Positions 1-13,786 of a DNA stretch of 64,000 nt are shown one piece after another (within the stretch, counting starts at the first letter, position 1; every line of letters starts with the position of its first letter). Made by a program: the position numbers and the translations under genes. The notes under the pieces were generated by a model, which worked only from the letters and a program-made list of their open reading frames with translations, searched no databases and was not told the origin of the DNA. This DNA is from Maea johnstoni (Eukaryota; Annelida; Polychaeta; Spionida; Magelonidae). Location: assembly GCA_963942565.1 (NCBI GenBank), contig OZ012685.1:46119139-46183138 (forward strand), in the 5' to 3' direction.

Positions 1-298
1 TACTTTACTACAGCAGAAATCAAGGCGGCCCCTTTTTGCTTCTGCATTTGAATCACATTTCTAACACTTAGCAACAACCCTTTCCATTAACCTATTTCAT
101 GCCTGCAGATCCCTGATTTTTCAGATAGATCTTGCTTTGGAAAGTATATCTTAGAACATTTTTGAGGGAGAAAGATATAATCACATGTTTTTGCAATTTG
201 AAATCTTTCAAAGGTTATCTATAAAAATGTCTTAATAGAGGTACATGTACTCTGAATATAAATATATATAGATTGTATTAGATAGGAATGTGTTGCAG
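1..298. other. No gene seen (AT-rich flank)
   Basis: I see no coding potential, RNA gene or clear repeat here. The sequence is AT-rich and unique within the window, and it ends at the target duplication of the first hAT MITE. Confidence 0.5.
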
Positions 299-306
299 CA
301 AGCAGG

Positions 307-672
307 TAGTGCTGGGAATCGTTGGAAAAGTTCAGCTCGATTAATCATCCAAATTTTCGATCGATTAATCGATCATAATCGATTATTATTAATGTTGATA
401 TGCCCACTAAACAGTGTCCAATATATGGCCGATTTCCCTTAAATTTTGAATGATATATGGTCAGGAACTCAAAGTTCATGTTTATTACAATAATCTTTTA
501 CTTTTATGCATGGCTTTCATGGTAAGCAAGGCCCCTTTTAAATGGAAACTTTGACCAGGTGAGCAGAAATAATAATCGAAAATGATCGATCTTCTGTTTC
601 AATAATCGATTAATCAGAATCATGGCAAAACGACCGATTAATCGATTATTTCGATTAATCGTCCCAGCACTA
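307..672 (+). mobile_element. hAT-type MITE, copy 1
   Basis: A 366-bp non-autonomous element. It begins TAGTGCTGGGAATCG and ends GATTAATCGTCCCAGCACTA, so the ends are inverted (TAGTGCTGGGA). It is flanked by a perfect 8-bp duplication, CAAGCAGG, at 299-306 and 673-680. The 8-bp duplication and the TAGTGCTGGG terminus fit the hAT superfamily. The interior is rich in ATTAATCGAT-like palindromic motifs and has no usable reading frame, so it must have been moved by a transposase encoded elsewhere. A second copy in the opposite orientation lies 460 bp downstream. Confidence 0.88.
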
Positions 673-680
673 CAAGCAGG

Positions 681-1126
681 GTGTTACCAAGGATTTTAAA
701 ACAGGGGGTCAAAATTAAGGATTTTTGAAAATTAGGGGGTTGAAAGCTAGTTACCCAATTTACAAGAATGGTCATAGCAGCCTTATATATTGACTTGGCA
801 AAACAAAATGTGCTTCTCTATGTCATTTAATGTACCTATTGTCTTCTATGAGTGAAACTTTTGAAATGTTGCCTTGGACTCAAACAAATACATCAAAATC
901 TTGCAAAATACAACTGGGTGTCATTTTCCAAAAATATCTTGTGTTTGGGAGTCGAAATGACTCCCTGGTGGTTGGCTGGGTAAGTCCCTGGCAGCAAGGT
1001 ATCTTCAGGGAGTAATGTCGGTTGGTTATAGTTCATCTATTCAGGATGCATTTAGGAAGTCTTTCCACCCACACATGGTATTATTGTATGAGCTCCATCC
1101 CGTAGCCATTCCTGTGACCTTGTAAG
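681..1126. other. Unique spacer between two hAT MITEs
   Basis: A 446-bp stretch between the duplications of two oppositely oriented MITEs. A 61-codon open frame at 830-1015 has no recognisable domain and no splice or codon-use support, so I do not call it a gene. Confidence 0.5.
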
Positions 1127-1134
1127 GCGCACAG

Positions 1135-1502
1135 TAGTGCTGGGACGATTAATCGAAATAATCGATTAATCGGTCGTTTTGCCATGATTCTGATTAATCG
1201 ATTATTGAAACAGAAGATCGATCATTTTTGATAATTATTTCTGCTCACCTGGTCAAAGTTTCCATTTAAAAGGGGCCTTGCTTACCATGAAAGCCATGCA
1301 TAAAAGTAAAAGATAATTGAAATAAACATGAACTTTGAGTTCCTGACCATTTATCATTCAAAATTTAAGGGAAATCTTCCATATATTGGACACTGTTTAG
1401 TGGGCATATCAACATTTATATAATAATCGATTATAATCGATTAATCGATCGAAAATTTGGATGATTAATCGAGCTGAAATTTTCCAACGATTCCCAGCAC
1501 TA
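1135..1502 (-). mobile_element. hAT-type MITE, copy 2 (inverted)
   Basis: A 368-bp copy of the element at 307-672 in reverse orientation. It starts TAGTGCTGGGACGATTAATC and ends ACGATTCCCAGCACTA. A perfect 8-bp duplication, GCGCACAG, lies at 1127-1134 and 1503-1510. The two copies share most of their interior, including a conserved stretch around GGGGCCTTGCTTACCATGAA, so they are the same family and of moderate age. The different duplications show two independent insertions rather than one inverted duplication. Confidence 0.88.
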
Positions 1503-1510
1503 GCGCACAG

Positions 1511-2300
1511 TGGCTCGATCAGATAACCATGCAGCCATGGATCTGTGTACACAAAGCAACACAATGAATGGTAAATTACATGCCAGGGAAATGCCAACAG
1601 GAATATTTTGTTTGCTCTATTGATCATATTCACCCATTTGTCCTTCTAGGGAGGCTTATAAACCTAATACGATATAACCGTACAATATCTTGGCCATGTT
1701 TTTGAAAAGGGTGCCCAAAATTAGCAATCAACAACTTCTGGGTGTATTTTTCAAAGGTAACATCACTCCATTGGTTTAACAACTATTTGCTTTTAATTGT
1801 CATATGAAGAAGATCTTGAGCAACTATTTTGGTGACTTTTAAGGATTTAAAGCCAAATGATACTCTAATGACAACCTGCTAAGCTGTGGTCATTTGGCCA
1901 TATCAGCATTTAAACTTTAAAAAACATGAAGTTCCTTAACAAAGTTTTATTTTAAATTTATGAGTGTATATTTTCATTGAATTATCTGCAGTATTACTGT
2001 GGATGAGATGTTAACTTAGGTTATTTGATTGTTGCCATTATTGTGTTCATTTATCTATATCTTAGGGGGAGAAGGGGTTAGAATACTTGTTGTATTTTTT
2101 TATTCTATCTGGTTGATGAGTGTTCTAGATAGAGCATTGACAATTTAATGGCACATGCCATTATATCTGGCCAAGTACAGTGCGTCTCTGACAGGACAAC
2201 CAGTTGATCGAGATAACCATGCTCACATTGCCTCCTTGCGCCTAGCTCTCCAACACTGATAGATTATCTTTACACAACCTGAGTGACCCTGGTGAACCAC
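1511..2300. other. No gene seen
   Basis: Unique AT-rich sequence with no exon-like block, RNA gene or repeat that I can support. It leads into the region upstream of the candidate first exon at 2531. Confidence 0.45.
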
Positions 2301-2530
2301 TAAATCGATCGTTGAAACTTTGGAACCCAGCCTGCCGCCTTTTGAAAGTTGTGGTGAATCGGTGTGGATTACACAGCTGTGTCCTAAGCTCACACATATA
2401 TAGGCACATTTGGGATAGGCTAAAGCGGTTGGAGCTCCGAAAGTAGCAGTTGAGGATCCTTAGTGTATGTAGGATTGTCCGGTGGATAAAGTGTTAGTAT
2501 TTATCAGTATCAGTACATTGCATAACAGCT
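2300..2530 (+). promoter_or_regulatory. Possible promoter/5' UTR of a host gene
   Basis: This block is richer in GC than its surroundings and directly precedes an ATG with a good context and a splice donor. A TATATA string near 2395-2402 could be a TATA element, but that motif is common in AT-rich DNA. This is inference from position only; no transcription start can be fixed from sequence. Confidence 0.25.
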
Positions 2531-2581
2531 ATGGTTGTACTTGAGGAGGAGCCCTCTGTCATCATGGCGGCAGAAAATGAG
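2531..2581 (+). CDS. Candidate first coding exon of an unidentified host gene
   Basis: Two in-frame ATGs lie at 2531 and 2564, the second in a strong context (ATCATGG). The open frame reads MVVLEEEPSVIMAAENE and then meets a good splice donor, GAG|GTAAGG, at 2581/2582 in phase 0. I do not recognise the protein and no second exon was found in the window with confidence. If real, the gene runs rightward with a very long first intron; the recursive-splice-like site at 17161 on the same strand would fit. It could also be a chance ATG plus donor in unique DNA. Confidence 0.3.
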
Positions 2582-4590
2582 GTAAGGCACCAGCGTGTAC
2601 AGGTGTGATCAAAAACTAACGACCCCAAAATCTAGTGACTTAGTGAGTATCTGCTTTAGACTATATTCAACTTGACCTTCGGCAGTTAAAAGGTTTCAGT
2701 GAAATTTATTGCATTTTTGTTATTTATGAACGTATATTCTCTCAAGTCTAACTAGGTTAAATGATCTAGAAAAACTAGGACAGGGAGTTACTAGTATGAT
2801 CAAGACTGCATAAATTGTGCCATAGAAATTATTACATGAAGTTATACTGTTGTAGGCTATGTGGATCTTTCTATTCTAGGAAGCAATATGATAGATGCAG
2901 TTTAAAGGTGTGTCCTTCATGTCACTTATTGGTATGTTTGTCCTGACTTAATTTTGTCTGTTTAAATGTTAGGTGGTTATTATGTCATTTACTCAGAAGC
3001 TTGGTATATTGATATGAGATATCTAGTTATTAAAATCTCTGATATCCCTACTACTTTGTGGAATCTTCTTTTAACTTCTTCAATTTCATTGCAATGTATT
3101 TTTGGCTAGAATTAATTCATACCATACCAACTTAAAAGATGCAAGTTAACATCAGGTAGGCTACTGACGATCTCCAGCACTAAATCACTGTCTTACCTTC
3201 CAGATGCAGAAGGGAATTAACAATACATAATTCACATAGATAAGCACTGCCAAAATATTCAAGGAAATTAGTGAATGCATTCTCAAACTGAACATACTCA
3301 ATTTCAGCTTTCTGATTTGTATTGCTAAGACATGCTGACTATAGTATACTTAGGACATCATAATTTATTTTTTTACTGAAATTGGAGTATTTTTCAAGGT
3401 CATGCTGTACATTTGTCATTCGGCTGACACTCATATCAGATGACACCACCTGTAAAAGGAGTTATCAAAGCTATGAGTAAGCAATACCTAGCTTCATTAG
3501 AGTTCTAATGGTCTATTTATAGTAACCATTGGGATTTATACTTCGAGGTGAGCTGAGATCAGATTATTTTCATGGCTCGAGTGCTTTTAAGCTAATCTTT
3601 CGAGTGGGCATAATTTTGAACACTGAGCTGTTATTACAAACACCCACATACTTATCTCTGGTCTGAAATGTGTTTTAATAGTTCACAGGTTCAGACAGTC
3701 GCACTCAGTGGCCCTTTGAGTAAGGTAGAACCCTGTTGAGTCTTGATGAGTCAGAGTCTACCTGAGACCAACATAACTAGCCCATCAGTCCATCAAAATT
3801 CTTATCAGGTATTGGAGACTCCTTGAGAATGTTATCTTTGCATTACCATTTTCTAAAAACCTGTCACAATTCATATCACGGCAAATATGAAATATTTGTA
3901 CTTGGAAGTTTTTTATGATTGCAGTATTTGTGAATTTTTTTAATTAGATTGTAAAATCATCAGTTTCCTGCTTGTCAAGCTTGTCCATACTTTAACCCAT
4001 TAGTTCTCGGAGGGGTCATAGCTGCCTCACAAATTTGGTGAAATCTTTTAGGCAAAGGCATAGTCGGGGAATATTTGCAAGGGGAAATTTCAATTAGAAC
4101 ACTACCAACAATTTTACTTTGAATATTTGATAAAGTCATTTTCAATTGCACAGTTATTGTAAAAAGTATTGTAGATCCAAATGACAGTTTCTTGAACTTT
4201 TCCATTCATCCATTCAATAGACCCATACAACTTGATATATTTCCAACTTCATAAATTACATCTGGCAGGTACTGGCAGTCAAGTGGCTGCACATCGGCTT
4301 TTCAAGATGAACTGAACAAGTACAGTAGGGCTCAAAATCCTAACCCTTTCATCTCTGTATATTTTTTTATAAAAAGTGTTGTCTTAATCTATGAAAATAT
4401 TATACATAGCTCATGAAAAAAGCACTATTTTTTTCTGATTTATTGATGGAGAGCTTTTGGTTGGGTCCTGCACAACTTTCTCCACTTCCCATTTTAAATG
4501 CAAAAGGTAACTAACATGTGTAAAAGTATCACCAAAATAGTCTGGCTATTTTAGGTGTTCCACACATGAATGGGTTAGACCAAAATTTAT
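2582..4590. other. Intron-like or intergenic DNA with a possible TTAA-MITE relic
   Basis: No exon-like block was found. Around 3992-4215 the sequence begins TTTAACCCATTAG and resembles the left part of the second TTAA/CCCATT MITE family seen at 15245 and 22076, with shared motifs such as a run near AATATTTGCAAGGGGAAATT. The right end is not clear, so this is probably an old, degraded copy. The rest is unique AT-rich DNA. Confidence 0.35.
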
Positions 4591-4594
4591 GTAA

Positions 4595-4808
4595 GGCCAA
4601 GAAAAAAATATTGTTTGTTTCCTGTAGCGGTCTAAAAATAGGGTAGGTAGGTCGGTAAAATATTTTTTTGGTCAAAAATGTGTGTTTTATGCATGTTTTA
4701 TGTTGATTGGGAGTTGGGAGGGCAAAAAAACCTTTAGGGTAGGGATTTTTTTGAATAAAAACTTGTTAGGGTAGGGTTACAGGAAACAAACAACTTTTAT
4801 TTCAGGCC
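4595..4808 (+). mobile_element. PIF/Harbinger-type MITE (copy 1 of 7)
   Basis: A 214-bp copy with GGCC termini and a 3-bp TAA duplication on both sides (4592-4594, 4809-4811). Inside each end is the inverted block TTGTTTGTTTCCTGTA. The middle carries the family core GTGTGTTTTATGCATG. A TWA duplication with GGCC ends is typical of PIF/Harbinger elements and Tourist-like MITEs. It has no coding capacity. Confidence 0.82.
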
Positions 4809-4811
4809 TAA

Positions 4812-7800
4812 TGTTTTACCAATATGGGTAAATGCCATTATCTAAAAGGTACTACCTAAGTATGTACTGAAAACATGTAATATTGATTTTAACATATATA
4901 TCAAACTCGTAGTGAAACTTTAGTAATTCCTTACTTATCCTACATTTAACTTGATCAATTTCTGTTAACAAGTGGACAGTTTCTCAACCCATATGCCTAT
5001 TATGCTTTATAATGCATACTACACCTGAGGCGTGTATCTTATCAAGTGTCTACCTGTGCAGCGAACCCCAGGTAGAGAGTACATATTTGTAGCCGGGGTA
5101 GGAGTCCCCTCTCACTACTAGGATAATTTAGGTCACATGTCTATGTATAGCCATTGAATGTGTACACATGTCTATGCTATCTGGACTGTGCTCTGGAATC
5201 TCGCTCTTATCACGCTTGGGCTTGTGAATAAATGTTGAATTTGTCTCGCAAGTAAGCCTTTGAAATATGCTTTTAAGTCCTGTATATGGGTTTTAATCTT
5301 CTAATTTTTTACTTATCATTAAGGGAGGGCCGGGACACATAAAATTGATATATTTGCCACTTCTCCTGCGACGGTTATGTATTATTTTCCAATAAAGTAG
5401 TATCTTATATTTCAAGGTTAACATACCTATCACCTGTATGGATTGAAGAAACTGTGTACATTTCAAAGTTTCTGTTGGTGCACCAAACCATTGCACTGCA
5501 TGATTGATTTGTATCTAATCTCTGTACACAAGAAGCTTAATACTGGTATGAGTGGGTAGGTCAAGTATATTTTGCATTCATGCATTTTGTCTTGTGATTC
5601 AAAGGCAGGGAAATGTCATACACTTGATAGAGGATGGGGACACATGCTTCATCGGTCAGTGTCTGCTACATGCATGTTAACTTGACTAGCCTAGACAGTT
5701 GGCTTAGGCATTGCTGTAAAAAAGTGACTTAAGCTTGTGGATAATTTCAACCCCAGTGAGCCTACATGACCAGTATGAAAGGCGTAGAGTTGAATACTTG
5801 ACAAGGATTAGATGACCTATTGATAGCATAAAAATTAGTGTACTTATTACTAAAAGATGCCTTGTCGTTTCCAAACTTCAGAAGCATAAAAAAAAGATTG
5901 GAGATAGAATGTGTGAAAATGTGGTTTTAGTACAGAATTGTGAAAGGTAGTTAAGCGTAGTAATTTAGGTAGGAATCCCTCTTCAAAATAGATAAATCTT
6001 ATTAAAATTTTTCCAGTCAAGGGGTGATGCTTAAAAATGAATTTCACCTCAGTTATGGTAAAGTAGTGGACAACCACCGCCCAGCCAGTCAGCAGTGCTC
6101 ATGAGAGAATTTATCTGGTGGAGTTGTGTGAAGTCACTTTCGAAATCTGCCTATTCGATTCGCTGGCCGTCTCCTCTCATGTTGTTGATTTCCCCCGGAA
6201 CTTAGGGCTGCTGCAAGAAATCAATCCGGAATGGCCCTTTTGGGAAAACACTCTGACATTCATGGACCATTACAATGTGTTAATTATCACTTCCTCTGTA
6301 AGCCAGAGTGCATGCCAACCTGTAGTTCTGTATTTCTGAATTGGATCTCACTTAGCAGGAATAGCTCTTTGCTTAGGTACTTTAAGATGCTAAATTATTG
6401 TGTAATAATGTCCTGTTAGTGAAATAAAGACTTATCATGTGAAATTAAGATGAAGTGGTTTTACTGATACATTTTTGGCATCTAATTCTATGCTTGATTT
6501 ATCTCTTAACACTTTCAATGAGTGTTAACATCTTGATTTGATACCATTAAAAAAGAAAAGATGTGACAAAATTCTTTTAGGGGTTTAGAATATCTGTATG
6601 GCTAGAGGCTCCTGGATTATGCTATCCCTCCTCTCATCTACGCAGAGCCCAACTCATATATCGTTTTAATAGTCACAATTCACAATGGAGGTTTGTATTA
6701 GTTAAAGGTTTTTGATATCTTTTACAATACAGTTCCCATAGATGTGGTTTAGTGCAATATGGTGAGACTGGACTTATTTTCAAAGTGTTTAGCTCGCTGT
6801 ACAGCTTAAATGCACATCACCTTTGATATATTGCATATGACCATACTTGCAATTCCTTGCTGTGTTTTCTTGGGAAATACTACTTTTTACCCACAGCAGC
6901 TGTTACCCACCTATGTGTTTTCTTAGAGCTATTAGGATCTTTCTGTCAACCCTCATTAAACCCTAAACTATATTAATCACATGACTATGAATATTAAGAA
7001 GTTTTGTAAGCCACACCTAAAACTTTCAGTCAAAATTCTAAACCTTTGCTTTGTTATCATGATATGTTTTAGATCATGTACATGCCTCAAATATGAATAG
7101 GTTAATAACTTAATACCTTTTTATTTGACATTAAATACATGCATGCCTGCAAAGGCCATAACAGCCTGACCATTCTGGTGATATTTTTTCAAACAAAAGC
7201 TAACCTAGAAAATATTTGAAGAGGAAATGTGTTTCAGAATCTAACCAAGAACTCCTCCTCAGGTCAGAAGAAATGTGGCAGTTATTTCAAACCCTTATGA
7301 TCTTGAAAGTTAAATAGCTGGAATTGTCATGTGCTGATTTTGTGAGGTCAAATGTTATTTCAAACCCCTGTCTACCATTCTTGCAAGTCTATCATATTAC
7401 TTAAGATATGTAGAAACATAGCCAAGTTACCCCACTGTTCATATAAGATCAAAAAGTTATCATGAATCTATCTGCAATCCTAACTAAACCGTCCTATCCA
7501 TGACATGGGGCATGTAGAAATATAACATAAATATTGAATACCCTGCTGATCATGTAGGATTAAAAAAGTTATTTTGAACCCTATATATGTAAACATTTGG
7601 TATTGCCATTCCCATTTGCTTCTGGTGTGGCTTAGCACATGGATGGATGACTTGAAATACAACTAATTAGATAGAGTGGTAGCTGAAAGGATTTGAAGAG
7701 TGATTGTTTTACCAAACAAAAGCAACAACCATTTATCAAATGTTTCTCAAAATATTGCCTTGTTATCAAACCATTTTCATATTCACCAGAGCATGTGCTT

Positions 7801-8280
7801 CAAATAGGTATGTGTTTTCACTGAAAAGTGTTGTCTTAAGCTAGGATACTAATAAAATAACTTTTTATCAAATTTGTAGAATTTGAAGCAAATAGTCAGC
7901 CAGTGTTTGGATGCTAAAGTGATGAATGGGTTAATTATTGTATCAGTGATATGACATGCACAACATGCCTTGCTTGCATGTCTAGCCCATTGACCGGATA
8001 GCCCTCTGACCTCAGTGACACAGCAGTTGGCTTCCTAGGATAACAACAATAAGGATTCTTGCTTCTTTGTACTTTATCAGACTGATGTCATGCAAATCTC
8101 TCTTGAGTTACCATGATGAAACTTGTGTTCCTCCATTAAATGCTAAATGCAGTATATGTTAGAAGCAGGTGAACTTTACCTTTTGATTGAGTTGAATGGC
8201 ATGAGGCGAAAAGACTTCCAATGGGCAAGGCCAAGCATAGCACAGTGGAAATGGGACTTTGGCAACTGTTGAGTACTAGG
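4812..8280. other. Long gene-free stretch
   Basis: No coding gene can be supported. Short open frames at 5293-5496, 5850-6077, 6118-6419 and 7480-7662 have no recognisable domains. The block 6090-6330 is more balanced in base composition than its surroundings and contains a TTAATTA homeodomain-type core and an ACAATG Sox-type core, so a regulatory element is conceivable but unproven. Fragments of the GAATGGGTTAA-type MITE end occur near 7925. Confidence 0.35.
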
Positions 8281-8758
8281 ATGTGATGAAATAGATCAGA
8301 TGATAGTTATCGGAATATCGCCTTATTGATCGTTGCGCCACGATAGTAGCGCTATCGATAATTATCGATAGCAAACGATAATTGACGCCAAAAATAAAAC
8401 CACATGTAATGTTCTCAAATTGAAATGAATGCAAGCTCCATACTCAGAGGTTTAGACTTGATTTTTCGAATACAGGACATCAGGACCTGTAATATTTGTA
8501 GATTACTGGTCCTTCAATTTTTTTACCGGTCCTACATTTGTATGTAGAAATACATATAATAAAAAAAGTATATTTAAAGCAATTTTTTTGGACTGTTATT
8601 TCAAATTATTTCAATGTTCCCACTAAAAGCTCCACGCCAAATGTACATATGCAAAAAGTACAATATACATTTCATTCAAATGAATGAGGACTTTCAGGCA
8701 CATTGGCACAATTACCTCTTAATAGCTGACCTGTCCTCACAGGTGTTGTGATTAAAGG

Positions 8759-9161
8759 GCAAATGCACCATCAGAAAGATTTAGGTTCAAAATGATCCTA
8801 TACATGTCACCTTTCAAATAAGACCTCCCCCGAACTTATTGAAGTTTTATTTGCTTCCAAAAATTGTGATCAGGATGAGCCAGGAATAAAAATTAGCAAG
8901 AAAGGGAAAGCCATGCTTCACTGCTACTGCTATCTCTTTAAGCACTGGTGACACAGGCTGGTGCTTAGAAGAGGTCAATAACAGAGTGCATCTTGGGATG
9001 CATGGCGGCCCTCTAGGGCTGCCTCAGGAGTGTTACTTGCTGAACTTCTGTAAGCTATAACTGGGTAGTGCTGAAGAGGACAGGTTTGGGGGGAGGTCTT
9101 ATTTGAAAGGTGACATGTATAGGATCATTTTGAACCTAAATCATTCTGATGGTGCATTTGC
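8759..9161 (+). mobile_element. Fold-back MITE with about 80-bp inverted arms
   Basis: The sequence from 8759 (GCAAATGCACCATCAGAAAG) reappears as its reverse complement ending at 9161, with near-perfect pairing for about 80 bp, including GACATGTATAGGATCATTTT on the right arm. The 240-bp middle is unpaired. No clear target duplication was seen. Superfamily is uncertain; long arms and no coding capacity make it a fold-back type MITE. Confidence 0.75.
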
Positions 9162-10690
9162 AACACGTGGACCAACGCACTTCCTGCAGCTTCAGCAGCT
9201 ATTTATAAGCACCTGGTACCCCACTGGCACCCACTGAGTGAAGTTGCCGTGGAGACCCAATGTAGGTCAATCAAACTCAGTGCCTGCCCGTGGGTTGCTT
9301 CCTGGTAGTGCACTGGAAATTCAAGTGGCATGTCAAGTGCCACCCACTTGAGTTATCGGACATTATGGGCAGATGAATAGAATAAATTATAGGACCGGCA
9401 ATTTTATTACCTGGCATTGTCCGAGGACCAGCGTTTAAGCTAGACCTCTGCATACTCACCACAACGCCACTTCTAATAGCTTGTTAAACTGGTGATCGCA
9501 TCTGGTAAGCAAACTGCCATTTCGGACTTTGAAATCATGTTGAAGGTCCTACGATGAATGTGACTTCGGTCATTTTCAAAATGGCGGTTTGTTTACCGGC
9601 TCGGATTGCCGGTATAACGATCTGTTAGGAGGGGAATAAAAGTCAGTTCCTTGCCGCTTCCACAGCTACGTTCCCACATACAATCTGGAAAGGAACTATT
9701 AGATCACTTTGAAGTTCCTCTATGTACCAGGTTTGTATTTGGTACATTTTTCATGTTCTTTTTCTTTGATTATTTGGCGACGTAAAGTTACCAGATTATC
9801 GTTATTTATTGATAATCTATCTTCATCTGGGACGATATATTGATAATTTTTTTTCGCCCAAGTCTGAGCACTAATTATGTAACAGTTGAAGAATTATTGT
9901 AATTCTCAAAGTAACACTCTAGATTGTACTGTTTGTCTTATGTCACCGGTTTGATCAGGTTTGGGTGGACATACCTGTATGGAATATACAGTCCTCTGGA
10001 ATTTCCTAGCTTTAAAAAAGGAATTCCAAAAGAATACTTATGCAGCCTTTTGATTTTAGGACTGAGACTGAGCACTGCCAATAAAGTATGTAAATTGCTC
10101 ACTAAATGTTATCACTAGAGTACATGTAAGCTTTTGAGGATAGCGGCATAAGGAGGTTTGTTGATAAACATCCTGCTATCAGCTGCAACAAGACCAATCC
10201 TATGTCTATAGAATCCTGTCAACTATAGCTAGCTATAATCTGTTGAGTTAAGCTTTTCAGGTCAACAGGTTATCACAGTGCCCTTTGGACATGCATGCAT
10301 AATGTGGTGCTATTCAGCAGCAGTGCAGTGTAGTGGGGCCTATACCCACTGGCCCTATTTCTGTATTATCTTATTATTTAATTATATTTTTTCTTCAAAT
10401 ATTTTGGTATCTCAACCATTCTATGCTGAATTCAAAAAGGAACACTGGTTCAGGTGACACTTTCTAAGGAAATTTCCAGCCACAAATGGATTTCGACAGG
10501 CCTTGCTCCATTCCCTTATTCTTCCACCATTTGAAAACATTGAGAGACCAAGAGATTGATTTGATTCGCTTTTATTGATTCATCATCCCTGTCTATCCTC
10601 CTCTCTCTCAGGAGGTCCTTATTGGTATTATAAAGACAACCAGATAACATCAGCATTGACTCCCTTGTGATTTTCTGTCATCCGTCTTAT
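9162..10690. other. Gene-free stretch with CGAT-rich segments
   Basis: No gene is supported. Segments at 8300-8400 and 9780-9880 are both rich in CGATA/TATCG strings and could be the two ends of a larger hAT-like element that encloses the fold-back MITE, but I could not define a terminal repeat or duplication. The open frames at 9277-9462 and 9924-10118 look like chance. Confidence 0.3.
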
Positions 10691-10710
10691 CCTATTTAAT
10701 ACCAGATTCT

Positions 10711-10729
10711 TGCCCCCCCCCCCCCCTCC
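10711..10729 (+). repeat. Poly-C tract
   Basis: A run of about 16 or more C within a C/T-rich segment. Similar long C or G runs recur at 13770, 21981, 22664, 23977 and 26777. Exact length in an assembly is unreliable. Confidence 0.85.
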
Positions 10730-12185
<1,456 letters not shown>

Positions 12186-12515
12186 CCTTGTCTTTCTTTC
12201 TGCTCTTAAAGCCTAAAGAGTGACTAGCCAGTGTATACGATTAGAGGCATTTGGAGTACCCAAGGAAAGCCAACAACGAAGTAATGACAAAGTTCTCATT
12301 TGCCTCAGTTAGGGTACAAAACTTGTGCAGATGTTCGGTACAGCCAACTTGAAATTTGCCTCTCTTTTTGCTCTCGGAGCCTAAATTGTGTTCAGTTGTT
12401 TTTAAAAAGAGAATCTTGAGTACCTAAAAAAAATTTACAGCTAATTGTGACAGAGTTCTCACATGCCTCTGATGGAAAACAAACCCTGTACAGAGGTTAG
12501 ACACAGCCAGCTGTT
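12186..12515 (+). repeat. Old tandem duplication, two units of about 170 bp
   Basis: Two diverged units follow each other. The first runs from about TGCTCTTAAAGCCTAAAG (near 12202) and the second from TGCTCTCGGAGCCTAAAT (near 12370). Both continue through matching landmarks: GAGTACC, GACARAGTTCTCA, TGCCTC and ACAGCCA. There is no coding frame. The divergence points to an old local duplication. Confidence 0.65.
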
Positions 12516-13500
12516 CGCATGTCACGTGCCTAATCACTTGGCCAAAGGGGCAACCCTCAGTATGTAAGTGTCCAGAGACTTGAAAAGTTGAAATAAGGTG
12601 GAAAACAAGTGCTTATTTCCATGCTTTTCTCTATTCATTTGGAGAGTGTTCTGTGGATTTATCTCTTAACAGCATCTCCACCGAAGCTGCCAAAACCCTA
12701 ATCTCATGTCTAGTTTGGATGAAGTTTATGACAGAAACGTTCTAAAGGGATCTGGCTACATCTGCTCTATGTGCCCGATATCATTTTCATCTGTACACAT
12801 ATTTACCAAGCTTCTCTTATTCCTACCCCCTCTGCCAGCTTCACTATCGATTCACCAGGCCTGACTCTGCCGCACCACCGCTTATAGCATTTCCATTAAA
12901 TAACCATATAGCACCAGCCTGAAGCCTCTGGGCACCCTTTGGGAAAATAAGGGAAATTAGAAGCAGGGGTTTATGTGTAGGGGTGGGATAATGGAACTTT
13001 TTTATGGCTGTGGTGTTTTACAACGTGACCATAAGGGCCACTCTGCCCCTTGCGGTAAACTCCCCTTGCCTGATAATGGTTTCCAGGACAGTTTTAATCA
13101 TCTCTGGGGCATTTACAGTGGATGGTGATGTATTGGTCTTGTAAAGCCTGTGGCATATCAACTGCTGGTCAAGAAAAGGCATGACTTCAAAAAATCACTC
13201 TGGCGTATTTTCGGGTTATATCTTTAGGTAGCATAGGCGCAATTCTTTCCACTGTATTGCAGTTGATAAAGGAATCTGTCAGAAATACACATTTCGGTAT
13301 TTTTAGAGGTTGAAATCATCATATAAGGTAAAGAGTGCATTTCATTATTCAGTCTACTGCAGTGGAAGAAAGTTGAATTAATCACTAATGAACTATATTT
13401 TTTTCATTCAATAACTCAGGGGTAGATTTAGGTGTTATTCAAGCACTTTGGTGACTTTGATTTTTTTTCCCTACATGCATAAACTTACCTGAAACTGCAC
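12516..13500. other. No gene seen
   Basis: Unique, moderately balanced sequence. An E-box (CACGTG) occurs at about 12522 in a block of higher GC content. I cannot support a gene. Confidence 0.35.
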
Positions 13501-13504
13501 GTAA

Positions 13505-13676
13505 CCCTTATGCTGGTGGTGGCTACTTTGGCCAACACAAAATGGCGCATAAACATCATCTGAGCATACTCGGTGAGAGCTATCCAATGAGTATCAACAT
13601 GACAGTGTTTAGATATCTCTCATAAATCGATCTTAGTGCCTTTGTGCTAAGGACAAATGTAGCCTCAGCATTGGAA
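13505..13676 (+). mobile_element. piggyBac-type MITE, 205-bp family (diverged copy)
   Basis: It begins CCCTTATGCTGGTGGTGGCT and ends CCTCAGCATTGGAAGGA, like the intact copies at 14747, 26284, 30103 and 46506. It is shorter by about 30 bp because the middle lost sequence. TAA lies on both sides rather than a clean TTAA. No coding capacity. Confidence 0.7.
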
Positions 13677-13770
13677 GGATAAAGTATTCATGATTCTAAT
13701 TTCCTTTTATGTTGTTTAGTACATGACCTCATTCTAAAAAATAACCCCCATACTCAATTCCTGTAACTGA

Positions 13771-13786
13771 CCCCCCCCCCCCCCCC
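13771..13786 (+). repeat. Poly-C tract
   Basis: A run of about 16 C. The 66-codon open frame across it on the minus strand owes its glycine run to this tract and is not a gene. Confidence 0.85.

Noticed and set aside
6118-6419. Overlapping 62- and 73-codon open frames in a compositionally balanced block
   Set aside because: No recognisable domain, two competing frames, and no acceptor/donor pair; kept only as a possible regulatory block.
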